Shown one piece after another: positions 8,504-16,640 of a DNA stretch of 64,000 bases. Source of the DNA: Bacteroidota bacterium (GTDB lineage Bacteria; Bacteroidota; Bacteroidia; Flavobacteriales; Schleiferiaceae); contig JANSYJ010000003.1 in assembly GCA_024742495.1 (NCBI GenBank), positions 124,001 through 188,000 of the forward strand. The letters are read 5' to 3'. The translations under genes and the position numbers were made by a program. Position 1 is the first letter of the stretch. Each line of letters starts with the position of its first letter. The notes under the pieces are model-generated. The model searched no databases and had not been told where the DNA came from. It saw nothing but the letters and a program-made list of their open reading frames with translations.

Positions 8504-10219
8504 TTACAGCAGGAGATCTACAATATCTCCTAGAGTTGGGTTTTGATACCAATCTGTATTAGCACTGCCGCCGCTGCTTGCCCAATTGCTAAATTGGGGA
8601 TAGGCGCTAATCATGTCAATTTTCTCGTAAGGGTGCTGAAAGTTTTCTCCATCGAGCACTAAATCCATTGCCCAAGGTAAACCGTTAACGGTTTGGTAGC
8701 TGCCATTTACATCATCGCCGGTATTATTCAAACTTGCATCTGCCGCGGCAGTTCCGGAAAAACCAACTAAGTGAACTTCGCGACCTCTTTCTTCTCTATG
8801 AAAGATGTAGAAATCTGGGCTAAATGCTGCTCCATTATTTGCTCCAAAGTTGATGGTGAAGCTAATCGTGTCTGGTGTGCGAATTAAACCGGCCTCGGTA
8901 TTATTATAATATTGGGAACGCACGTCATCAGGATCGTTAAATATGATGATGCCATTTGTTACATCTTGATCTAAACTGGCATTTCCGCTTACTGAAGAAA
9001 TAATACTGGACATAGTGTTCTTATTGCCATCAAGTAGGCGAAGCGCCAAGCCGCTTTCAATTCCACCACCAAAGGCGTCGAGGGCAATTTTATACTCTGC
9101 CGATACCCAATTTCCAGAGGCATCCTTTATAAGGTCAGCTTCTATGCTTACCACCATATCATTAAAGTCATAGTCGCCTTGTACCGGCCACATATCTTCA
9201 AAAGCTATTGTCTGACGACCAGCAGCAGGATAAAAGGTAAGGTAGGCACGGCTAGGGTCATTCGGGAAATCATCTTGATCATCCGCTACACCGTCGCCAT
9301 CGGTATCAGTAATAGCAGGGGGATTGCTTAAAAAGGTATTATCAATCCAGGCATTATCTCTTAAATTAAATAAGGCTGAAACTACGGTGGCATTTTGAGG
9401 TACTATAGAACTTATTACGTCACTGCCTGCTGCGAAGGGAATATACTCGTAAGATATTGGACTGGTAGAATTAGCATCAGCATAAAAGAAGAGGTAGGCT
9501 CTAGTGGTACCATCCCAGTCGGCAGTGATATGGATGCTATCACCCGGATTTACCGTATGTAGTTGCCATAAGTGTGTCCAACGGTTAGCAGCGGCTTTAA
9601 AAACGGTTGATCCGTTTTCGGTAGCAGCATTCCAATCGTTATCAGCCACATACCACTTTCCGTCATCTACCGTTCCGGTGGTTGGATCATAAGGGTAACC
9701 TTGGTTGCTATAAACAATGTTGTTTTCAAAGCCGGCATTGCCAAACATATTGGTACCGGGAGGATTTGCCATGGCGCCTTTAGCCAGCGTCGTTTTGGCA
9801 TTGAGGTTAAGATTATCTAAAGGCTCTTGTAGATTAAGTTCCACTTGTTCGCTTAATTCCAATGGCCATTCCTCACCAGTTGCAGGTAAGCTAAATTTAT
9901 AGCCTTGAGGATTGCTAGGCAAAGTAATGTTGAAGGATGCTTTATGGGCAGCGTTGATTTTTTCAATCGCCACGCGCTCGCCAGCAGCATTAATTATATA
10001 AATGAAAGATCCATCTAAACTTAATGGAAGTAGTTCAGGAACTTTAAGGCTAATTTCAATCTGAGCTTTTTCGCCAGCAGTCCAATTAAAATCAACGGGC
10101 ACAGTTAGTTCACTAAAATTAGTAGCTGCTGCTGGGGCTTGAGTACTATTCTCATCCTTCTGGCAAGAGGCCAAAACTAAGTAGAGGGCTAGGAGGGAGG
10201 CTGCTTTTTTCATATCCAT
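8504..10219 (-). CDS. LruC-domain lipoprotein, copy 3
   Basis: A 571-residue paralogue, the most diverged of the three. Two in-frame ATGs lie 6 nt apart (10219 and 10213); the second gives the more typical MKKAASLL signal start. The lipobox LVLASC is followed by QKDENS, matching the acidic export-signal pattern. The jelly-roll-like region starts near FGNAGFEN and ends WIDNTFL. Then come a DTDGDGVADDQDDFPND loop and the LruC domain with GRQTIAFEDMWP and GDYDFNDM. No catalytic residues are evident; a binding or adhesive surface role is inferred only from the architecture. The shared upstream motif is at 10271-10281. Confidence 0.88.
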   Translation of the reverse strand: MDMKKAASLLALYLVLASCQKDENSTQAPAAATNFSELTVPVDFNWTAGEKAQIEISLKVPELLPLSLDGSFIYIINAAGERVAIEKINAAHKASFNITLPSNPQGYKFSLPATGEEWPLELSEQVELNLQEPLDNLNLNAKTTLAKGAMANPPGTNMFGNAGFENNIVYSNQGYPYDPTTGTVDDGKWYVADNDWNAATENGSTVFKAAANRWTHLWQLHTVNPGDSIHITADWDGTTRAYLFFYADANSTSPISYEYIPFAAGSDVISSIVPQNATVVSALFNLRDNAWIDNTFLSNPPAITDTDGDGVADDQDDFPNDPSRAYLTFYPAAGRQTIAFEDMWPVQGDYDFNDMVVSIEADLIKDASGNWVSAEYKIALDAFGGGIESGLALRLLDGNKNTMSSIISSVSGNASLDQDVTNGIIIFNDPDDVRSQYYNNTEAGLIRTPDTISFTINFGANNGAAFSPDFYIFHREERGREVHLVGFSGTAAADASLNNTGDDVNGSYQTVNGLPWAMDLVLDGENFQHPYEKIDMISAYPQFSNWASSGGSANTDWYQNPTLGDIVDLLL

Positions 10220-10270
10220 TAAATTGATGTGATAAATATCACAGATACTTCATGATCAAGAGCTTAAGAT

Positions 10271-10281
10271 TCGATAAACGG
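10271..10281 (-). promoter_or_regulatory. motif shared upstream of LruC genes (copy 3)
   Basis: TCGATAAACGG, about 52 nt upstream of the copy 3 start. The consensus over the three copies is TCGATAA(A/G)C(C/G)G. Confidence 0.4.
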
Positions 10282-10312
10282 TAATTTTGAATAGATTTAT
10301 TGAATCGGAAAC

Positions 10313-10357
10313 AAAAAAAAGCCGGACAAAACCTCTGATGAGGTGCATCCGGCTTTT
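10313..10357 (-). terminator. rho-independent terminator after the fasciclin gene
   Basis: The outer stem AAAAGCCGGA / TCCGGCTTTT encloses an inner CCTC/GAGG hairpin. On the minus strand it is followed by eight T. It lies about 100 nt past the fasciclin stop. Confidence 0.9.
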
Positions 10358-10455
10358 CAACCAACCAAACAAAACTATTACTCCTATTAAAGGACCTAGC
10401 TAATAATGCGCTAGGGTTTCCTAGTAAACTCCATTTGGAGTCGAGTCGTATATCG

Positions 10456-11433
10456 TTAAGGAAGTTTTAACACTTCGTCTATTATGTTTAAGCTACCATT
10501 GAAGGAGCTAATATCAGTAAGCAAAACATGTGCCGATTTAGCATTAGCCAAACCATTGCGTTGCACCAATATATTTCCATCTTCTAGGTAAATGTTTAAG
10601 CCAGCATTTAGGGCTAAACTGCTTTGCTGAGAGCCCACCAATTGACTTAATTTATGAGAGCCAGTAATTAAATGCGCTTCTATGAGCTCCTTTAATTTTA
10701 AGACCCCAAATTCTTCTATATAACCATCTAGGTCGCCACAGTCTTTGGCCTGGAAGAAGGCATCAAAGGCTTGATCATTAGGTGCTAAAAATGTAAATTT
10801 AGATTGATCATTATTTAGCATAGAAGCCAAATTGGATACGCGCAAAGCTCTTTCTAATATCGAAAAATTAGCCATATTAGAGCGCACAAGCTTACTTAAA
10901 GTAGAAGGATACAAGACCTGATCAATACTATGTATTATGCCAGATGATAATTCGAGATCCTTTTCGCCGACGGTAATCCATTGCCCATTAATACGCAGTA
11001 ATCCTTTATTATGCAAAAGGTGCAGATAGATATCTTGGTTTTCAGAATTCTTTGCTAGAGTTGGAACAAAGGCTGTACGTAAATTCTCCACCTTAACGGC
11101 TTGAGGTAAGATATGTGAACCTAACCAGGCATTGTAGTAAGTTGCTCCAATGTTCTGTTTTACCTCGCTAAAATCTTTAGCATTTAAATCGATGAGAAAC
11201 TGATTTAAGGCATCTTCACCGGGCACTAAAAGTGTAAACTCCTGTCCATTTAAATCAATGTCGCTACATGCCAAAGCATCAAGGAAAAGTTGATTTTGGG
11301 TTTTGTCCAAAATCTGTTCTTCCAAGCTTGGAGCCACCTGTACCAGAGGTACTGCATCATCTTTTGCGCAGGACCCCAGAATAAATAGGAGACAGAGTAT
11401 TTTTAAGGATCGCATCATTAACTTGTTCTTCAT
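10456..11433 (-). CDS. two-domain fasciclin (FAS1) lipoprotein
   Basis: A lipoprotein of about 325 residues. The start is uncertain: an ATG at 11451 also reads through, but ATGs at 11433 and 11415 give more normal signal peptides ending at the lipobox ILGSC, followed by AKDDAV (acidic export-signal type). The mature part holds two FAS1 repeats. Each has the H1 and H2 family motifs, FLDALACSDIDLNGQEFTLL-type in the first and SKFTFLAPNDQAFDAF in the second. Each ends in a short hydrophobic IIHSIDQVLYP or LNIIDEVLKLP strand. FAS1 domains mediate adhesion and matrix binding. The gene is divergent from the orphan ABC ATPase, only 36 nt away, and lies beside the LruC cluster, which suggests a shared surface theme. 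Confidence 0.85.
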   Translation of the reverse strand: MKNKLMMRSLKILCLLFILGSCAKDDAVPLVQVAPSLEEQILDKTQNQLFLDALACSDIDLNGQEFTLLVPGEDALNQFLIDLNAKDFSEVKQNIGATYYNAWLGSHILPQAVKVENLRTAFVPTLAKNSENQDIYLHLLHNKGLLRINGQWITVGEKDLELSSGIIHSIDQVLYPSTLSKLVRSNMANFSILERALRVSNLASMLNNDQSKFTFLAPNDQAFDAFFQAKDCGDLDGYIEEFGVLKLKELIEAHLITGSHKLSQLVGSQQSSLALNAGLNIYLEDGNILVQRNGLANAKSAHVLLTDISSFNGSLNIIDEVLKLP

Positions 11434-11469
11434 TAAAGGAACGATAAACATGCCCTTAAGGTTTGGTAT

Positions 11470-12429
11470 ATGATAGAAAATTCTAAGCTCCTAAATGTTA
11501 AAGGTCTTTCTTTTGCTTATGAAGATAAAGAGGTACTTAAAAACGTCAGTTTCAAATTATTAGCCAATGAACGTTTGGGAGTGGTAGGCTCAAGCGGTTC
11601 TGGGAAAAGTACCTTATTAAAGCTTATTCAAGCTCGCATCCTGCCAAGGAAGGGTTCATTACATCTCAATGGGGTTCCATTTCACGAATCACGAAACAAT
11701 TTGTTGAAGCTTCATCCTGGGGTTTCATTAATGAGTCAGGATTTTGACCTTGACCCCAGCATCAGTGCTGATGAAAATATCGCAAGGGCCGGCCGACATT
11801 TAAGCGAAAGTTTACAAAGCCGTTTAAAAGGGAAAATGCTGCGGGCCTTTCAGATGCAAGCCTTTAAACATCAGAAAATTCGTTTTTTATCAGGTGGTCA
11901 AAAGCAGCGGGTAGCCTTGGCTTGCGCTTTAATTGGCAAATGTGAATTATTACTATTAGACGAACCTTTCAGTCAGCTCGATTATCAATTAAAACAGCAG
12001 GTCTTAGAGTTTTTAGAGGAAGTAGACTTGGCTAAGGCCTTGATTATTGTAGGGCATGAGCCGAGCGATTTAATGCGCTTCTGTGATCGCATTGCGGTTC
12101 TCGACAAAGGGCGATTATTGCAAATTGCTGAGGTGGAAGAGATTTACCACCGGCCTAAAAATCGAAGGGTAGGAGAGCTAAGCGGTATAATAAATTCGCT
12201 AAGTAAGGAGGAAAAAGAGAGCTTGGGCTTGGAGCATCAATTATTTCGACCCTTGCATTGCCGCCTCAGCCCAGATGGCCCTTGGAAGCTACTTTCCATT
12301 AGCTACCATGCTTTTGGGCAAATCGGAGTATTGGAACATAATAGTGGTGTGAAGGTAAGAGCCCAAATTCCAATGGAGGGTAGCTATGTTATTGGCAGTT
12401 GGTGGACATTAAGTCAAAAAAAACCCTGA
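11470..12429 (+). CDS. orphan ABC transporter ATP-binding protein
   Basis: A 319-residue ATPase subunit with all ABC hallmarks: Walker A GSSGSGKST (about 41-49), Q-loop MSQD, signature LSGGQKQR (about 143), Walker B LLLLDEP and the H-loop VGHE. A C-terminal extension of about 90 residues (from about 225) resembles the regulatory TOBE-like tail of importer ATPases of the PotA/CysA/FbpC type. No permease or binding-protein gene is adjacent, so the substrate cannot be inferred. The stop codon lies inside the terminator shared with the convergent rplT gene. It is divergent from the fasciclin gene, with the control regions overlapping. Confidence 0.85.
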   Translation: MIENSKLLNVKGLSFAYEDKEVLKNVSFKLLANERLGVVGSSGSGKSTLLKLIQARILPRKGSLHLNGVPFHESRNNLLKLHPGVSLMSQDFDLDPSISADENIARAGRHLSESLQSRLKGKMLRAFQMQAFKHQKIRFLSGGQKQRVALACALIGKCELLLLDEPFSQLDYQLKQQVLEFLEEVDLAKALIIVGHEPSDLMRFCDRIAVLDKGRLLQIAEVEEIYHRPKNRRVGELSGIINSLSKEEKESLGLEHQLFRPLHCRLSPDGPWKLLSISYHAFGQIGVLEHNSGVKVRAQIPMEGSYVIGSWWTLSQKKP

Positions 12430-12454
12430 CGATTCGAGATGAATGTCAGGGTTT
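12421..12454. terminator. bidirectional terminator between ABC ATPase and rplT
   Basis: A 10-bp perfect stem (12421-12430 with 12445-12454). On the minus strand it is followed by eight T, giving a strong end for the thrS-infC-rpmI-rplT operon. On the plus strand AAGTTTTT follows. The ABC gene stop lies in the left arm. Confidence 0.9.
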
Positions 12455-12480
12455 AAGTTTTTCAGAAACCGAATTGCTAA

Positions 12481-12828
12481 TTACTTCTTTACTCGATTAA
12501 CTACGGCTTTGAACGCTTCCGGATGGTTCATGGCCAAATCGGCTAAAACTTTACGGTTAAGTTCAATTCCGTCTTTCTTAAGTAATCCCATAAAAACGGA
12601 ATAAGACATTCCATGTTCGCGGGCTCCAGCGTTGATACGCTGAATCCATAAGCTGCGGAAATTACGTTTTTTGGTACGACGGTCGCGGTAGCTGTATACT
12701 AATCCTTTTTCTACGGCATTTTTTGCAACGGTCCATACATTTTTACGACGTCCAAAGTATCCTTTGGCCATCTTCATCACCTTTTTACGGCGAGCTCTTG
12801 AAGCTACTGAATTTACTGATCTTGGCAT
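12481..12828 (-). CDS. rplT: 50S ribosomal protein L20
   Basis: L20 is an early-assembly 23S rRNA-binding protein of the large subunit. The 115-residue length is normal. The N-terminal basic arm [17 protein letters not shown] and the KGYFGRRKN segment are diagnostic, and the C-terminal globular part carries [15 protein letters not shown]. It is the last gene of the thrS-infC-rpmI-rplT unit, 82 nt after rpmI. In other bacteria L20 represses this operon; no leader structure equivalent to the known one could be confirmed here. Confidence 0.97.
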   Translation of the reverse strand: MPRSVNSVASRARRKKVMKMAKGYFGRRKNVWTVAKNAVEKGLVYSYRDRRTKKRNFRSLWIQRINAGAREHGMSYSVFMGLLKKDGIELNRKVLADLAMNHPEAFKAVVNRVKK

Positions 12829-12910
12829 TTTCTTTTAATTTTTTGTGCAAGGCGATCTAAAACGATTCTTAGGGGCCTTACCCAGGGTTAATTAATAACT
12901 CTCGTTATAC

Positions 12911-13105
12911 TTAAATGGTAAGCTGACGCTTAATGTTCGCCTCATCTGCTTTGTCAACCAAACCAGATTGTGTGAGGTTACGCTTTTGCTTAGTCTCCTT
13001 TTTGGTAAGGATATGACTTTTAAAAGCGTGCTTTCTTTTAATTTTTCCGGTACCGGTAAGCTTAAAACGCTTTTTGGCACTGGATTTAGTTTTCATTTTT
13101 GGCAT
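12911..13105 (-). CDS. rpmI: 50S ribosomal protein L35
   Basis: A 64-residue, highly basic large-subunit protein. The start [20 protein letters not shown] and the [11 protein letters not shown] segment are typical of L35. It sits between infC and rplT in the conserved order, 32 nt after the infC stop. Confidence 0.97.
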   Translation of the reverse strand: MPKMKTKSSAKKRFKLTGTGKIKRKHAFKSHILTKKETKQKRNLTQSGLVDKADEANIKRQLTI

Positions 13106-13137
13106 TGCTATTCGCTTTTATCTCGGTTTCTGAAAAA

Positions 13138-13695
13138 CTATTTCTTGGGCGCAATCATCATGATCATGCGCTTTCCTTCCAATTTTGGAAGGCTTTCCAC
13201 TTTACCCAAATCTTCAAGATCTTGGGCTAAGCGTAATAGGAGAATCTCTCCTTTATCTTTAAACACAATCGAACGACCCTTGAAGAATACATAAGCTTTT
13301 AACTTAGCTCCTTCTTGTAGGAAGTTCTCGGCATGCTTGCGTTTGAACTCGTAATCGTGATCGTCCGTGTTTGGTCCAAATCGGATTTCCTTTACAACCG
13401 TTTTTTGGGCCTTTTGGGCAATCTCCTTCTGCTTCTTTTTCTGATCGTAAAGAAATTTCTTGTAGTCGATAACTTTCGCTACCGGAGGATCGGCCTTCTC
13501 GGTGATTACTACCAAATCCAAACCACGGTCCAAGGCCATTTTAAGGGCATCTTTAGTGGAATAGACATTCGGCTCTACATCTTCACCAACCACCCTTAAG
13601 TTTGGGTAATTGATCTTCTCGTTGATCTTGTGTTTATCCTCTTGAGGTTCTCTTCTTGGACCTCTTCTCCTGTGGTGAAATCTCTTTGCCAGAAT
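13138..13695 (-). CDS. infC: translation initiation factor IF-3 with non-AUG start
   Basis: IF-3 binds the 30S subunit, checks start-codon pairing and prevents subunit joining. The C-terminal domain ([32 protein letters not shown]) and the N-terminal domain ([25 protein letters not shown]) are both complete only if translation begins well before the first GTG at 13593. The frame is open back to the thrS stop with no ATG. The family-typical basic start [14 protein letters not shown] follows an ATT codon at 13695-13693 and a CTG at 13692-13690. The ATT is analogous to the AUU start of the E. coli gene and gives about 185 residues. It begins 24 nt after thrS. Confidence 0.92.
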   Translation of the reverse strand: MLAKRFHHRRRGPRREPQEDKHKINEKINYPNLRVVGEDVEPNVYSTKDALKMALDRGLDLVVITEKADPPVAKVIDYKKFLYDQKKKQKEIAQKAQKTVVKEIRFGPNTDDHDYEFKRKHAENFLQEGAKLKAYVFFKGRSIVFKDKGEILLLRLAQDLEDLGKVESLPKLEGKRMIMMIAPKK

Positions 13696-13719
13696 TAAGC
13701 TTTTTAGTTCAAATTTATT

Positions 13720-15660
13720 TTACACTTCAAATTCTCCAATCTCCTCGCTAATTTGGGCATCCAATAGTTTTATCAATTCTTGGATTCCCATGGCTCCTAA
13801 ATCTTCACCTCCGTGCTTTCGCACTGAAACGGTTTCATTAGCAGCCTCTTTTTCCCCAACGATCAACATGTATGGGATTTTGGAAACTTCAGCGTCTCTA
13901 ATTTTACGACCGGTTTTTTCTGCCCGCTCGTCAATAAGGGCGCGAAGGTCGTAATTTTTAAGCAATCCTGAAACTTTCTTTGCATAATCCAGATATTTAT
14001 CCGAAATCGGCAAAATTGCTATCTGAGTGGGCATCAGCCATAAAGGGAAATTTCCAGCACAATGCTCTAATAAGACCGCTACGAAACGCTCCATACTACC
14101 GAATGGCGCTCTATGAATCATTACCGGGCGATGGGTTTCATTATCCGATCCCTTATACTCAAGCTCAAAGCGCTCCGGTAGGGTATAATCCACCTGGATG
14201 GTGCCTAATTGCCATTGACGACCAAGGGCATCCTTTACCATGAAGTCTAACTTAGGACCATAAAATGCCGCTTCGCCATATTCAATAATATAGTCCAAGC
14301 CTTTTTCTACCACTGCTTCTTTAATGGCGGCTTCCGCTTTTTCCCAGTTTTCATCACTTCCGATATACTTCGAATGATCCTCTTGGTCTCTTAATGACAC
14401 CTGAGCAGTGAAGTTCTCGAAATCGAGGGTTTTAAAAATATAGAGTACTAAATCGATAACTTTTTGGAATTCACCTTTTAGTTGATCGGGCGTACAGAAG
14501 ATATGGGCATCATCTTGAGTAAAACCTCTTACACGCGTTAAACCATGTAACTCTCCACTTTGCTCATAACGATATACGGTTCCAAATTCAGCGAAGCGAA
14601 TAGGCAAATCGCGATAAGATCGAGGAGAGCTCTTGTAAATTTCACAATGATGAGGGCAATTCATCGGCTTTAATAAATACTCCTCATCTTCATCTGGGGT
14701 ATTTATTGGCTGAAAACTGTCTTTCCCATATTTCGCGTAATGGCCACTGGTAACATATAGTTCCTTGTTTCCGATATGCGGAGTAATAACCGGATCGTAG
14801 CCAGCTGTGCGTTGAGCTTTCTTTAAAAATTGCTCTAAGCGTTCTCTTAATTCAGCTCCCTTGGGTAACCATAGGGGTAAGCCCTGGCCAACTTTTCTTG
14901 AAAAGGTAAAAAGCTCGAGCTCCTTTCCCAGTTTTCGGTGATCGCGTTTCTTGGCTTCCTCAAGAAGTTCGAGATGTTCCTTTAACATGGAGGCCTTAGG
15001 GAAAGACACACCATAAACTCTAGTTAACTGCGGATTATTCTCGTTTCCACGCCAATAGGCGCCCGCTACGCTCATAACTTTTACGGCCTTAATGAAGCCG
15101 GTATTGGGAATATGACCGCCTCGACATAAGTCGGTAAACTCCGCGTGATCACAAAAAGTGATAGTGCCATCCTCAAGGTTTTCAATGAGTTCTGTTTTAA
15201 ACTCATTGTCTTTGTAAAGTTCTAATGCCTTGGCTTTGCTTACTGGATGTAATTGAAATTCGGATTTCTGCCTAGCATTATCCAACATAGTTTTTTCGAC
15301 TTTATCAAAATCGCCTTCACCAAATTCATGGCCATTAAAGTCAACATCGTAATAAAATCCATTCTCAATGGCCGGACCAATAGTAAGCTTAATGCCGGGG
15401 TATAATTGCTCTAATGTTTGGGCTAATAAGTGAGCCGATGAATGCCAAAAAGCTGTTTTGCCTTCGGGACTTTCCCAAGTATGAAGCTGAAGTGCTCCAT
15501 CGCCGGGTAAGGGGTCTTGTGCCTCAACCGTGGTGCCATTGAATGTTGCGGATAAAACATTTCGAGCCAGTCCATGACTGATGCTTTTCGCTACGTCCAA
15601 TGCAGAACTTCCCTCAGGAACTTCCTTAATGCTGCCGTCGGGCAAGGTAATTTTGATCAT
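13720..15660 (-). CDS. thrS: threonyl-tRNA synthetase
   Basis: Class II synthetase charging tRNA-Thr. With the start at 15660 ([10 protein letters not shown]) it has 646 residues, normal for the family. In order it has a TGS domain (1-62), an editing domain with HSSAHLLAQ and the SVAGAYWRG segment, a catalytic core with zinc ligands in NCPHHCEIY and later histidine, and an anticodon-binding domain (from about 540, QIAILPIS). An in-frame extension back to 15705 was rejected because it would contain the TATCTTTG promoter box. It is the first gene of the thrS-infC-rpmI-rplT operon. Confidence 0.97.
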   Translation of the reverse strand: MIKITLPDGSIKEVPEGSSALDVAKSISHGLARNVLSATFNGTTVEAQDPLPGDGALQLHTWESPEGKTAFWHSSAHLLAQTLEQLYPGIKLTIGPAIENGFYYDVDFNGHEFGEGDFDKVEKTMLDNARQKSEFQLHPVSKAKALELYKDNEFKTELIENLEDGTITFCDHAEFTDLCRGGHIPNTGFIKAVKVMSVAGAYWRGNENNPQLTRVYGVSFPKASMLKEHLELLEEAKKRDHRKLGKELELFTFSRKVGQGLPLWLPKGAELRERLEQFLKKAQRTAGYDPVITPHIGNKELYVTSGHYAKYGKDSFQPINTPDEDEEYLLKPMNCPHHCEIYKSSPRSYRDLPIRFAEFGTVYRYEQSGELHGLTRVRGFTQDDAHIFCTPDQLKGEFQKVIDLVLYIFKTLDFENFTAQVSLRDQEDHSKYIGSDENWEKAEAAIKEAVVEKGLDYIIEYGEAAFYGPKLDFMVKDALGRQWQLGTIQVDYTLPERFELEYKGSDNETHRPVMIHRAPFGSMERFVAVLLEHCAGNFPLWLMPTQIAILPISDKYLDYAKKVSGLLKNYDLRALIDERAEKTGRKIRDAEVSKIPYMLIVGEKEAANETVSVRKHGGEDLGAMGIQELIKLLDAQISEEIGEFEV

Positions 15661-15682
15661 GATCCCTAGTTTTTTGGGAGGG

Positions 15683-15690
15683 CAAAGATA
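15683..15690 (-). promoter_or_regulatory. TAnnTTTG -7 box for the thrS operon
   Basis: TATCTTTG on the minus strand, about 22 nt before the thrS ATG at 15660. It predicts a leader of roughly 15 nt and settles the start choice. Confidence 0.65.
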
Positions 15691-15717
15691 GTAAGCCCAC
15701 GGCATTGAGCCTTTTGC

Positions 15718-16137
15718 TTATAGCGGATATTTTTCGGCCATAAAATTAAAGCTCCCGGCTATTAATAATTCAAGGACCTCAAGGTCGATATCCTCTAATC
15801 TTCTGATGTATAAGCAGGATTTCCCAGTTTTATACTTCCCTAATTTTGCTAAAAGCGATCCATAATCGTCAAATCCATTCATAATGTAAATGGAAAATTT
15901 CCCTTTGCGAGGCGAGAATCCACCACGCATCCACTCACCCTCGTGACCACTCGCATACTTGTAAGTATAATGCCCGAAGCCAACTATGCTATCACCCCAC
16001 ATTCTGGGGCTATCTGGACTGATCTTCTTGAAAATTCCCAGAATCTGAAGCGATTCTTCCCTTTGCCTCTCGTCTAAGTTAGCTTTTAGGAACTCTTCTA
16101 CGGAAGCGTCGTTCTCCGCTGTTTTTGGTGCCTTCAT
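15718..16137 (-). CDS. DUF1801 domain protein
   Basis: A 139-residue soluble protein of the DUF1801 (YdhG/YjbR-like fold) family. Recognisable parts are SPRMWGDSIVGFGHYTYKY, the FSPRKGKFSIYIM strand, and the LGKYKTGKSCLYIRRLEDID region, which are the three conserved blocks of the family. Biochemical role unknown; members occur as stand-alone proteins in many bacteria. The gene has its own promoter box (16163-16170) and is followed, 57 nt on, by the thrS start. It is divergent from the menaquinone cluster. Confidence 0.85.
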   Translation of the reverse strand: MKAPKTAENDASVEEFLKANLDERQREESLQILGIFKKISPDSPRMWGDSIVGFGHYTYKYASGHEGEWMRGGFSPRKGKFSIYIMNGFDDYGSLLAKLGKYKTGKSCLYIRRLEDIDLEVLELLIAGSFNFMAEKYPL

Positions 16138-16162
16138 TCAATTTGTTTTGATGCTTAAAGGT

Positions 16163-16170
16163 CAAAAATA
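16163..16170 (-). promoter_or_regulatory. TAnnTTTG -7 box for the DUF1801 gene
   Basis: TATTTTTG on the minus strand, 26 nt upstream of the ATG at 16137. Confidence 0.55.
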
Positions 16171-16203
16171 TTTTCATTGGCCCTAAATTCGCCTAAGAAA
16201 TTA

Positions 16204-16638
16204 ATGCCCATGAAGAAGGAGGAACTATTAGCGCTTTACAATTCAGGAAATAAGAACACCCTGATGGAAACCTTAAAGATCAACTTTGTGGATGTTTCAT
16301 TGGATCCGCCGATGTTGAAAGCAACGATGCCTGTGGATTCCAGTGTGCATCAGCCAGCCGGCCTTTTACATGGAGGAGCGAGTGCGGCATTGGCGGAAAG
16401 CCTTGGTAGCGCCTCTAGTTTTATGCTTATTGATCGCAGTAAATTTTCGGTAGTTGGCATCGAGCTTAGTTGCAATCATGTTCGATCGGTGCGAGAAGGT
16501 AAAGTTATCGGAACCGCCAAGGTGATTCATCAAGGTCGCTCTACTCACCTGTGGGAAATAGAAATTCGCGATGAAGAAGGTCGATTGGTTTCGCATTGCA
16601 AGCTCACCAATATGGTTATCCCCAAAAGGAAATCCTAA
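16204..16638 (+). CDS. menI: hotdog-fold acyl-CoA thioesterase, probably DHNA-CoA hydrolase
   Basis: A 144-residue PaaI-type hotdog thioesterase. The catalytic-helix region HQPAGLLHGGASAALAESLGS holds the expected Gly-Gly-x-x-x-x-Leu-x-Glu pattern, and SCNHVRSVREGKVIGTA is the following family strand. It lies directly upstream of menF (2-nt gap), so hydrolysis of 1,4-dihydroxy-2-naphthoyl-CoA in menaquinone synthesis is the likely role. The symbol rests partly on this context. The start was chosen at 16204 (an ATG six nt later is also possible); a TTG at 16177 is less likely because a near-consensus box TAAATTCG lies at 16184-16191. Confidence 0.85.
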   Translation: MPMKKEELLALYNSGNKNTLMETLKINFVDVSLDPPMLKATMPVDSSVHQPAGLLHGGASAALAESLGSASSFMLIDRSKFSVVGIELSCNHVRSVREGKVIGTAKVIHQGRSTHLWEIEIRDEEGRLVSHCKLTNMVIPKRKS

Positions 16639-16640
16639 AC

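Noticed and set aside
12968-13294. 108-codon frame opposite rpmI and infC
   Set aside because: It lies across two well-supported genes and has no recognisable product.
13138-13593. infC starting at the GTG at 13593
   Set aside because: This would remove the conserved N-terminal residues of IF-3, which are encoded in frame upstream.
15661-15705. Upstream in-frame ATG for thrS
   Set aside because: The added 15 residues do not fit the family and contain the TATCTTTG promoter box.
16596-16640. menF start at TTG 16596
   Set aside because: It would overlap the thioesterase gene, and the added residues are not family-like; an ATG at 16641 follows the thioesterase stop by 2 nt.
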